64,000 nt of DNA. Source: Malassezia japonica. Lineage: Eukaryota; Basidiomycota; Malasseziomycetes; Malasseziales; Malasseziaceae. A model generated the notes under the pieces. It saw only the letters and a list, made by a program, of their open reading frames with translations, had not been told where the DNA came from and searched no databases. Positions 30,436 through 39,507 of the stretch are shown piece by piece. A program made the position numbers and the translations under genes. The number at the start of each line of letters is the position of its first letter. The first letter of the stretch is position 1. Where the stretch lies: the NCBI RefSeq assembly GCF_029542785.1, contig NC_083378.1:62001-126000 (forward strand), written 5' to 3'.

Positions 30436-30676
30436 AAGCCAAATCACGCACCCACACCGCGCGCGGCCGCCTCCTGGATCGCCTCGCGCCCTGGTACTGA
30501 CATGAACGCGTCGTGCAGGGTAACGTGACCTCGCGTCAGGGCGCTTTCCGTGTGGAGGCGCATGCGCAAGCGCGGGCCACGGCAGAATTGCAAATAAGAT
30601 GGGGGGTACCCCGACCGGCGACGCGAGTCCCTTGCTTCCTCGGCGAGTATCATTGCGGCGCGCAGCAAGAAGCAGG
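30436..30676. promoter_or_regulatory. 241-bp divergent promoter (MCM10 / REG1-like)
   Basis: Contains TGTGGAG at 30551-30557. No other clear structure. Confidence 0.45.
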
Positions 30677-32423
30677 ATGCTCTCTGCGCCCGATCCATAT
30701 CCTACGGTTTCGAACCACAACCCGGCGCCAGATGACGCACAGATTGAGAGCAAGACGCCCGAGATCTGTGTGGACTATCTGAGCCATGAGTGGAAAGACG
30801 AGGACGTGTGGAACAGCTGGAAGGCGATGACCAAGCGCAAGAATGAGATTTCCAACGGTCTTCGTCTTGAGAATGCCAGCTGGCGTACCTGGGCGAAGCA
30901 GCGTGGAAAGTTGAAGACCATCAGCCCCGAGACATTGAATTGGTGCGTATCCCAACTAATCCAGGCTCAAAGAGAGCGATGTTACTTGGCTCTACGGCCC
31001 GCTCCACGGCGAAGCCAAGCCCGTCCCGCCTCCCAAGGTGGCCACGACGGCCGAGCGTCTCGGTATCGAGGACACGACCGGCGGCAAAAAGTCGATCCTC
31101 AAGCACCGGACGCTATCAGAGTTGCTGCAGCAGCCCAAGAACGTTTCACCTCCGAGTGAAGACGAAACCGGCGAGGATGCTTGGCCGAAAAAGTCGGAGC
31201 TGCATGCAGTACGCTCTGAGTTGCAGCTCGTTCGTCAGGACCCGAATCGACGCCGCGTCGGATCGCCCGAACTGAGCCGCACGCCGACTGTGGTCAATAC
31301 GGAGGCGACATCTGGGGAGCCCAAGGCGAAGCGGCATATCAGTTTCAATCACCGTGTGGAACAGTGTGTGGCGCTCGAGCATCCCGCCTCGCCGTACTCT
31401 TATATGGACGATGACGATGACGAGGAGTACGACTATGACGATGAGAGCGATGAGAGCGATGAGAGCGACGAGTCTTTAGACCATGTCGTGCCGGCGCATG
31501 GACGCAAGGGAAGCGACTCGTCGTCGAGCGAACCCCGTGCATCCATCGCGCGTCTCGAGCCCACACAACTCAAAACGCCACACGAATATATGCTCGCTTC
31601 GTCGCCTGTGGCGGCCACCAGTGGCTTTATGGACAGTGACGACGAGCCCTACGATGACGAGGACGCTCGTTACTCGGTCTCGGATCCCGTGCCCGTCACG
31701 CAGGATCTGCCGTTAGACCATGATGGCTACGATTACTACGCTTCGGATGAGGAGTTCGAACACTCCTCGACACCATTTATCCAGTCCGTATCCAACATCG
31801 CCGGTTCCGGCGCTTCACAACAAGCACATGCTGACAATTTGCATCCCAAATACCCGCATTCTTCTTCTTTGCGCGATCCTACTCCAGACACGGACTTGTA
31901 TGAGACGGGTGATGGAACGGGCTCCGGCACCGATTCTACTGCTAGGCCGACGCGCGGTCGCCTCCCGCAGCGCGGGACGCGGCCGGGCGACGCCGAACAC
32001 ATGATACCCCCTCGCTCTACCGATGCTTCGATGTCGTCGTCGCCCAGCGGACCGCTCGTGGTGGATGTTGAAAACCTCCCCGGGCTCACGTTGGACGAAA
32101 AGGCAACGCCAAGCACAAACAGCGCACAGTCGCGGACAGAATCTTCGCTGCTGGGTCCTACGCCACAGAACACCCCCAATGGTCAAATTCCTGGCTACGC
32201 ACGTTCACGACGCACCGGTCCACCGGACGCATCACCTCGTGCCTCGGGCGCTTTGGTGGCACCCTCGCAGAACTCGCCGCAGGTCCCCCTTGCGGAAGAC
32301 TATGTGGAAGAGCACGAAGGTGGCCTAATTGCTGGCGCCGTGGAAATCTTGAATACAGCACGCGATCTTCTCGGCACGCTTATTGGCTCGTCTGACCAAC
32401 AAGGACGCTCGTGGTACGAATAG
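30677..32423 (+). CDS. Reg1-like protein phosphatase 1 regulatory subunit (DUF1752)
   Basis: Homologue of yeast Reg1/Reg2, which direct PP1 (Glc7) to Snf1/AMPK in glucose repression. A 22-nt intron at 30943-30964 joins two exons into 574 aa. The DUF1752-type segment at about residues 35-100 reads VDYLSHEWKDEDVWNSWK, then RLENASWRTWAKQR and LNWLKESDVTWLYGP; the intron splits the LNW|LKESD part. At about residue 225 RHISFNHRVEQCVALE matches the Reg1 PP1-docking 'RHI-F-RVEQC' motif. The rest is acidic and Ser-rich with long Asp/Glu tracts (YMDDDDDEEYDYDDESDES). No DNA-binding domain is present, so a GATA-factor assignment is excluded. Confidence 0.82.
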
Positions 32424-32584
32424 TGTCGTGCCGTAGTTATACCATACGTCCGACACTAATTGCATCGGGGAAGCGCCCGATCTGTGCACAGGCCACCCAT
32501 CGTGTTCCATTCGCACGGACGAGACAGGGATGGGAGCGTCTCACTAGGATACATAAATGTGGGCCCCGGAAGCGGAAGGAGGGT

Positions 32585-34249
32585 ATGGATAACTCCTACT
32601 GGGGTTACGCACAAATAGGTGCGCCTGCGTACATGCACCCGGCGGCTATGCCAACCGACGGACGCTATCCTCATCTCGTTCGAAACTTGCCTAGCATCGT
32701 ACAGCCGGGCATTTATCCGGACCAGGGGCAGATGGGACAGCATGGGCCAGGGCACCGCCCACAATATGCGCGGGGGGTGCCGTTGCAACCCATCCTCCCG
32801 TATCCCACGCCAGGGCCGATGGGCCCAAACGCTGCGGGCCGCCCGCCAGTGCCCGTGCCGGGCATGCTGTTCTCCACGCCCCAGCCTGTGCCGATCTTGC
32901 CTCGGACGTATCCATTCCAGGAACAAGCGGTACACGGTCGCATGTCGGCGGATGCTCAGCCGTATGTTCCACCGCGTGAATCCGAAGACCCGGCTCCGAA
33001 GCTGTCTGCGAATGCTTCGCCCTATATCCCTGCTACGAAGCGAATCATGGACACGGCGCTGGCTGATCCAACCAAGCAAGAGCACTCGCCTGGGCTCGAG
33101 ATAAAGCGCGTCGAAAGTGCGCCGGAAGTCCAGTCTCCGCCCAAAGAGACCACGCCGCCGCTGACCTCGCCGTGCTACCTGCAATCCGTAAAACGCGAAG
33201 TGCATTTGGCTCCGGCCTCTGTCCAAATGGAGGGTCTGATGCACTGTGCCGATCCTGTTGCAGCACTGGACCAGGCCATACTGGCCAGCCAGATGCCGGG
33301 CAACGAGCACAGGACGCCTACGACGCTCGAGATTCCCCTGTCGCTCCCTCCGCCGGTCATCCAAGCACGTACGAATCCCTACATTGACCTCAGCGCCCAC
33401 CTCAAGCACCACGGCATGGAAGCCGAAGCGGAAGAGTTTACGCGGTCCCAAACGACCTGCGACTTTGTCCTGACGGCCTTCCTGACGATGTATGCCCCCC
33501 CGGGCACGTCGTCGCCCGCGGCCGTGAGTAGTGCGGGCGAGACGCTCATGTCGGAACTCGAGCATGCGGTCCGTGCACGCGAAAAAGACCTGCAGGCTCA
33601 GCTCGCGGCGATCGCTGCGCGCGATCCGCCCCTACCAGGAAGCATGCATCTCCCGTTGGAGCTGCACCTCCCCTGGCTTCATCCCCCATCTGGAATCCCT
33701 AATGCGACTTTGCCCTTTCTCCCCACCCACTTTCTCGCCGTGTGCCGCCGGCGTGCGTCGCCGCTTGCGAACGGCGTGCGTGTCGTCGAGGCGCCGTGCT
33801 TTCTCGTGCCGATCCACTGGATTGTGTATGCGCTGCAGTGTGCGCACCTTCCTACGATGGTGCACGGCACTGGCGGTGTGCCCGTCCTCGAGTGCACCGT
33901 GCCGTTCCCCCAGCACTGGGCGCTGATCCACCGCTGGCTGTACACGCGCGACACAGGCAAGCTTCTTGCGTCGCTCCTGCCACTTGGCACGCTACGTGCG
34001 CTACGTACGCCATCCCAACGCACGACGCGGTCGCGCGAAGCGCTTGCGGCGATTGCCGCGCTGTCGCTCCCCACGCTGACGCGCCTCGCGCTCAAGATCC
34101 GTGCGACATGGCACAATGGGCGTGCGATCGGCATCTATGCCGAGTCCTTTTGGTTGACGCTGCGCCGTGCGTGGGACTTGACGGTGTGCGCGATTGTCGT
34201 GCGCAAAGGGCGCGTCGGCAAAGCGCAGCTCGAAGTCCACAGCGCGTGA
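32585..34249 (+). CDS. Clp1-like (clampless1) protein of basidiomycete sexual development, tentative
   Basis: Single exon, 554 aa. The N-terminal 250 residues are Pro/Gly/Met/Tyr-rich and disordered. The C-terminal half is compact: LPLELHLPWLHPPSGIP, LPFLPTHFLAVCRRR, PCFLVPIHWIVYALQCAHLP, then TVPFPQHWALIHRWLYTRDT and KLLASLLPLGT. The pattern 'P-FP-LH-YLYT-LL--LLP' is what I remember of Clp1, required for clamp formation in Coprinopsis and for post-mating development in Ustilago. This is recognition from memory of a small family, so confidence is moderate. The stop TGA touches the stop of the convergent EMC1 gene with no spacer. Confidence 0.48.
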   Translation: MDNSYWGYAQIGAPAYMHPAAMPTDGRYPHLVRNLPSIVQPGIYPDQGQMGQHGPGHRPQYARGVPLQPILPYPTPGPMGPNAAGRPPVPVPGMLFSTPQPVPILPRTYPFQEQAVHGRMSADAQPYVPPRESEDPAPKLSANASPYIPATKRIMDTALADPTKQEHSPGLEIKRVESAPEVQSPPKETTPPLTSPCYLQSVKREVHLAPASVQMEGLMHCADPVAALDQAILASQMPGNEHRTPTTLEIPLSLPPPVIQARTNPYIDLSAHLKHHGMEAEAEEFTRSQTTCDFVLTAFLTMYAPPGTSSPAAVSSAGETLMSELEHAVRAREKDLQAQLAAIAARDPPLPGSMHLPLELHLPWLHPPSGIPNATLPFLPTHFLAVCRRRASPLANGVRVVEAPCFLVPIHWIVYALQCAHLPTMVHGTGGVPVLECTVPFPQHWALIHRWLYTRDTGKLLASLLPLGTLRALRTPSQRTTRSREALAAIAALSLPTLTRLALKIRATWHNGRAIGIYAESFWLTLRRAWDLTVCAIVVRKGRVGKAQLEVHSA

Positions 34250-37200
34250 TTACCAGCGTGCGACCAGGCGGCGGCCGCGCACGATGGGGTTCGTGAGCAG
34301 GATACCGACGACCAGTCCTGCGATGGTCAGGACGAGCTGGAGCTTGTTGAACGAGGCTGGGTGAGTAGAGCGACATACCCTGTAGACGATCAAACTGTCC
34401 GGACGGCGAAGCCATGGTGTACATCCAGTCGAGGCCGGTGCTGAGCACCATCGAGCTGCTCTCTAGCAGCGACGGGCTCGTGCTGAGCCCCGTGACAAAC
34501 GCCAGGCGGTAGAAAGTGCGGGTGATGTGCCACGCGGGCTCGTCCGGGATCTCGGGGGCGTAGGTAAAGAGCCCCTCCTCCATGTCCGACGCCGAAGGCT
34601 TGCCGAGCGGGCGGCGCGCGTCGAGGATCCGGCGGGGAATCATGACAATGTTTTCGCGGTCCGTCGCGACGAGCAGCCCCTTGGTCGCCACGCCGAGGAT
34701 CGTGCGCGTGGTCGCGGTCATCTGCACGCCGTATGGCAGGAGGAAGCTGTGTGCAAACGCGAGCGGCATCGCGTACGACGTCACGTTGCCGCCGGTGCCG
34801 GTCACCAGGCTCGAGACTTCGGGCGTCTGCTCGGCCGTGGGCTCGTACAGCTCGATCGAGACGAGGCGGTGCGTGTAGCCCTGCTTCGTCTCGGCGAACC
34901 ACGGCGGGGCGTTGGCCGGCGTGGGCTGCGGCAGCGAGCCCTCCTTGGTCTGGTTCGTGGCATACTGCACCGTGATCCAGTTCTCGACAAAGGTCGTGTG
35001 CAGCCCCTCGCTCATCTCCACGTCCGGCACGCGCAGGTGGTAGAGCACGCTGCCCGAGACCGTGTCGAGGAGGTAGACGTTGGCCGCCTGGTCGGCGGCC
35101 GTGTACGTCGTCACAAGGCGCCCGTGGGGATTCAGGTACTTGTACAGCACCGAGCGGTCGCCCAGCACCCGGCCGAGGCTCGCGATGTGGTCGGTGGGCA
35201 GGTCGTGCATCGAGACGACCTGCTCGCCGTTGCCGAGGCGCCACTGCCACGTCGGCACCGCGTAGAACGTGCCCTTTTCGGCCGGGCGCAAGACGTGGCC
35301 GCGGAGCGCGTCTTGCGCGAGCACCGGCAGATGGAGTTTCGGCAGCTCCGTGGCGATGCGCGCGAGCGTCGATGGGGCCGGGGGATACACGGTCATCGTC
35401 TCGTCGCACACGGCGCCGAGCGTGCGCACGTCGCCCGCGTCCATCGCCAGAGGCAGCACGACGAGCTCGCGGATTGGCTTCGGGCACAGCAGCACGCCGT
35501 CGTCGAGGCCGTTGGCAAACTCGCCCGTGAGCGGGTTCAGCTCATAGACGCGCGTCTGCGTCGCCTCGCCCGGCTCGGTCGTCTGCACGACGATTGCGAC
35601 GACTGGCGGCACTGGGACGCCGCCGAGGAGCGTGCCGGTCGGGCGCGTCTGCACAATGTGCGTGACATTTACCTTGGGCTCTGCTGCGCCCTCGCCCGCC
35701 CCGTAGCCCAGGAGCGAGCGCTGCCAGAGCAGGGCGCTGCCCTCAAGCGTCATCTCGAGGCCGTACACCTTGCCGCGCTTGGATGCCGCGACGACCATCT
35801 TGCGGAAGCCGAACGGGTCGTGGGCGAGGCGCGCGAGCGCCTCGTCCGGTACCTCGCGCGGCGCGATGATCGACGCGTTCGTCCCCTCGACACGCGCGCC
35901 GCCGGCGACCGGCTGGCGGAACACGGGCGTCTCGTCCTTGTGCGTGTCGAGCAAGAGACGCGACACCCACTCGATACCGCCGCGCTCGGCGATCACCCAC
36001 TCGATTACCACCTCCGGCAGCTTGGCCAGGAGCACGAGGTGGCGTGCGATGCGGTGGCCGAACGACTCGCGCTCGAGTGCGACAAGCGGTGCCGTATCCG
36101 CGTTGCGCGCGTGGCGCAGCGCGACGGCGCTCTTACCGAGCGCCGCGTCCGGCAGCGAGACCATGAGTGTCTTGGGGTCCTCGGCAAGGCCCTCTTCAAG
36201 CACCCAGTGGTGCTCGCCGTCCTGCACGAGGTGGATCGCGCCGGAAGACGTGACGAGCGCAATGCGCACCATCAGCTGGACAGGCGACACCTTGCCGACC
36301 TCGAACGGGGCGGCGAGCACGTTTCCGTGCAGGTCGTGGTCGTACTGGAACGACATGCCCGTGACCTGGCCCCGGTCGTGGCCGGTGCGCGCGTCCGCCC
36401 AAAAGACGTGCTGGTTGAGCATCTTTTGGGCGAGCGTAAAGTAGACACGCAAGATGTACGCGTGGCCCTGGCGGTCGAGCACGCCGTCGTACACCGCGTC
36501 GGGCGCCGGCTCGTCAAACTCCCATGCCGAGTGCAAGCGCCCGTCCTCGTCCACGCGCACGACTTCCGCGGCGTGGTCGGCGCGGCGCGCGACAAAGAAA
36601 CCGCGGTCACCGAGGCCGACGTCCTGCACGCTGACAAACGCGTTAGCGCTGCGCGCCTTGACGCGCTGCAGCGTCTTGCGGGGGTTCGCGTCGTCAATGC
36701 GCACCGCGTGCACCGCACGGTCCGTGCCGAGGAACGCGAGGTGCGGCCCGCCGGTCTGCACATGCAAGCCGACCGGGATGTGCGAGCGCTTGGCCCAAGG
36801 GAGGATTACCATACCGTACGGCCCCTCGGCGAGGTCCATGTCGACGTTGTGCGTCGCGAGGAGCTCGCCGCGCTGCGACAGCTGGTAAATGCGCGGCCGC
36901 CACGCCTTGCCCGTCGCCGCGGCGGCAACCACGTACATGAATTCGCCCGAGGGCAGCGTCGCGACGACGCGCACCTTGTCTACGCCCTCCTCTGGCGCCC
37001 ACCGCCAGGCGACGTGGCCGACGCGCAGGCGGCGCACCTCGTGTGCGTTGGTCACGACGAACGTGTCGTCGACGAGGCCCGACGCGTGCACGGCCGGCCC
37101 CTCGACGTCGGGCGCGTCCGTCTCGTTGTGCAGGCGCGTCTCCCAGAGGAGGATGCCCGTCTTGCCGACGACTGCGCGCGCCACTGCGCCGCCCTTGCCG

Positions 37201-37599
37201 CTGAGCGTGACGATGGCTGGGTAAGATATGCAACGTACCGTCGTCCATCGAGTAGACGCCTTCGAGGCCGATCTTGTCGTAGCGGCGCCAGACCGTCGCG
37301 CCGTCGCGCGGGTTCACCGCGCCGTACGTCCCGCTATCCGTTGCCGACACAATCGCCGTCGAGGTCTTGGCATTCACGTCCTGGTCCGCGCGGATAAAGC
37401 GCTGGAAGCGCGGATGCACAAAACGCATCGCGCCGCTTTCCGTGCGCGGCACGCCAAAGTACGGCGCAAAGTGGCCGACGATCGGCGGCGCAGGCTTGCG
37501 TGGGCTCAGAAACTGCAGGAATCCATGCACGCCGCTGCCTTGCGCAAACACCGCAAGCAGCACCAGCCAGCACACGGCCAGCCGCACGAAGCTCGGCAT
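34250..37599 (-). CDS. EMC1: ER membrane protein complex subunit 1 (EMC1)
   Basis: Largest lumenal subunit of the ER membrane complex, an insertase for transmembrane proteins. Three exons (22-nt introns 34357-34378 and 37217-37238) give 1101 aa. ATG 37599 starts a signal peptide, PSFVRLAVCWLVLLAVFAQG; a Met 54 nt upstream is possible but overlaps the ABP1 start and would mask the signal peptide. A large lumenal beta-propeller with PQQ-like repeats follows (GILLWETRLHNETD, TVWRRYDKIGLEGVYSMDD). The DUF1620-type C-terminal domain holds RTILGVATKGLLVATDRENI and PRRILDARRPLGKPS. Splicing the last intron adds a transmembrane anchor, LVLTIAGLVVGILLTNPIV, and a basic tail RGRRLVARW, as expected for EMC1. 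Confidence 0.93.
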
Positions 37600-37651
37600 G
37601 ATGCTCGGAGGAAACCACGTGGCGTGGAGGCGGGCACGGTTCGCTTTGACC
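37600..37651. promoter_or_regulatory. 52-bp divergent promoter (EMC1 / ABP1)
   Basis: CACGTG at 37616-37621 directly followed by CGTGGAGG (37623-37630), the same pair of elements as in the EST1-like/RRP9 promoter. Confidence 0.5.
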
Positions 37652-39507
37652 ATGTCGCTGCAGGTGAGCCTTGCCTCGCCCGCGATCCGTACCGCGTATG
37701 AAAAGGTGCTTGATGGCGCCCAGGACTATGTAGTACTTTCCTACAAGAAGCTGTCGAACGACCTCGACGTCGCGGCGTCCGCCAAGGGCACGCTCGACGA
37801 CCTCGTCGAGGAGTTCTCGGACGGGAAGATCCAGTATGCGTTTACGCGCGTCACCGACCCCAACACGCAGCTGCCCAAGTTTGTGCTGATCAACTGGTGC
37901 GGCGAGGGCGTCCCAGAGAACCGCAAGGGGCTCTTTGCGTCGCACAGCGCGAGCGTCGCCGACTACTTCAAGGCGTACCACGTGAGCATCAACGCACGGG
38001 CCGAGGAGGACCTCGTTCCGCAGGCGATCATGCGCAAGGTCACCGACAGCAGCGGCAGCAAGTACGGCGCCGCTAGCTCGGTGAGCGGAGGCAAGATCGA
38101 GCCGGTGGGGACCAACTACAAGCCGGTCGGCACACCCGACATCCGGGGTATGCAGGCCAAGGCACCCAAGGACACGATCCAGCCGACCGGCACGACGTAC
38201 ACGCCGGCACGCGAGGAGATCAAGCAGCTGCGCGAGGGCAAGCTTGGCAAGGAGAGCGCGCCGCCGCCGGCTCCGCGCCCGGCTCCGCCGCCGGCCAAGG
38301 CGCCGCAGCCAAAGGGCGCCGCAGCCCCACCGCGCGCACCGGATGCACGCGCCGCGGACCCGGTGCCGGACGTGCGTGCCTCGGACCCAGTGCCGGATAA
38401 GACACCGTCCAAGCCGACGGACGACGACAAAATCCAGCCGGTCGGCACGGCGTACACGCCAGTCTCGGTCGGACGCCCGGGCAAGCTGTCGGCAGACCGC
38501 ACCAAGCTCTTTTCGCAGACGCAGGCGAAGGAGACGCCGCCGCCGAGCCGCGGCGGTCGTGTCGCGTCGGGCGGCCTCTCCTGGAGCCAGCGCCAGGAGG
38601 CGGCCAGGAAGGAGCAGCAGGCCGAACAGGCCGAGGAGGAGCGGCAGGCGCCGCCGGCCGCGCCTCGTGCGCCGCCCGCGCCGCCCGCTCCGCCCGCACC
38701 GCCCGCACCGCCGGCGCCTCCGGCGCCCGAGGCCCCTGAAGCGCCATCCGCCGCGTCGATCACGTCGCAGATGGCCAAGACCAACTTGGACGGACAGCGT
38801 GCGACCGTGCTCTACGACTACGAGGCGGCCGAGGACAACGAGCTGACGCTCCGTGAAGGCGATATCCTTACGCAGGTCGACCAGGTCGACGACGGCTGGT
38901 GGTCGGCGACGGCCGCCGACGGCAGTGTCGGCCTCTTTCCTTCGAACTATGTGGAGCTGCTGGAGGAGGAGGAGAAGGAGGCAGCTGCCGCTCCCGAGGC
39001 ACCGCCTGCGCCCCGTGCGCCGCCGGCTCCCGAGGCACCTCCTGCGCCGCCTGCTCCCCCGGCGCCGCCTGCTCCGGCACCCGAGGCACCTCCTGCACCG
39101 CCTGCTCCCCCGGCGCCGCCTGCTCCGGCACCCGAGGCACCTCCTGCGCCGCCTGCTCCCCCGGCACCCCCGGCTCCTCCTGCTCCCGAGGCCCCCCCTG
39201 CGCCGCCTGCCCCCCGGCGCCCCCGGCACCTGCGCCTGAAGCGCCGCCTGCCCCCCGGCCCCCCCGGCGCCGCCTGCGCCCCCGGCGCCTGCCACCTCGG
39301 CGCCGTTTGCGACGGCCGTCTACGACTACGAAATTGGCGAGGACAACGAGATCGAACTTGCGGAAGGCGACCGCATCGTCGACATCGAGTTCGCCAGCGA
39401 GGACTGGTGGAGCGGCACGAACGAGCGCACGGGCCTTTCTGGCCTGTTCCCTGCGGTACGTGTACAAAAAAAAACTAACCCAGAACTATGTCGAGTACCA
39501 AGAATAG
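37652..39507 (+). CDS. ABP1: Actin-binding protein Abp1 (ADF-H + two SH3), two apparent frameshifts
   Basis: Cortical actin patch protein linking actin, Arp2/3 and endocytosis. Residues 1-135 form an ADF-homology domain (VLDGAQDYVVLSYKKLSNDL, FVLINWCGEGVPENRKG). Two central KIEPVGTNYKPVGTPD / TIQPTGTTYTPAREEI motifs precede a first SH3 at about 384-440 (ATVLYDYEAAEDNELTLREG, WWSATAADGSVGLFPSNYVE). A Pro/Ala linker with three 51-bp units follows (about 39028-39180). A second SH3 (TAVYDYEIGEDNEIELAEGD, DWWSGTNERTGLSGLFPA) is in another frame; a 28-nt intron at 39456-39483 then supplies its last strand, NYVEYQE. Two poly-C runs near 39209-39215 and 39249-39255 are each one base short of keeping frame; no GT exists there for an intron. 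Sequencing error or a real lesion are both possible. Confidence 0.8.
39028..39180 (+). repeat. Three 51-bp tandem units coding Pro/Ala linker of Abp1
   Basis: The unit begins GC-ACCCGAGGCACCTCCTGC and ends GGCGCCGCCTGCTCCG; copies start near 39028, 39079 and 39130, the last one diverging after about 40 bp. It codes PEAPPAPPAPPAPPAPA-type linker between the two SH3 domains. Confidence 0.7.

Noticed and set aside
37600..37653. Longer N-terminus of EMC1 from 37653
   Set aside because: It would overlap the ABP1 start and place 18 residues before the signal peptide.
39180..39310. An intron to reconcile the frames of ABP1
   Set aside because: There is no GT dinucleotide in the proline linker where the frame changes, so splicing cannot account for it.
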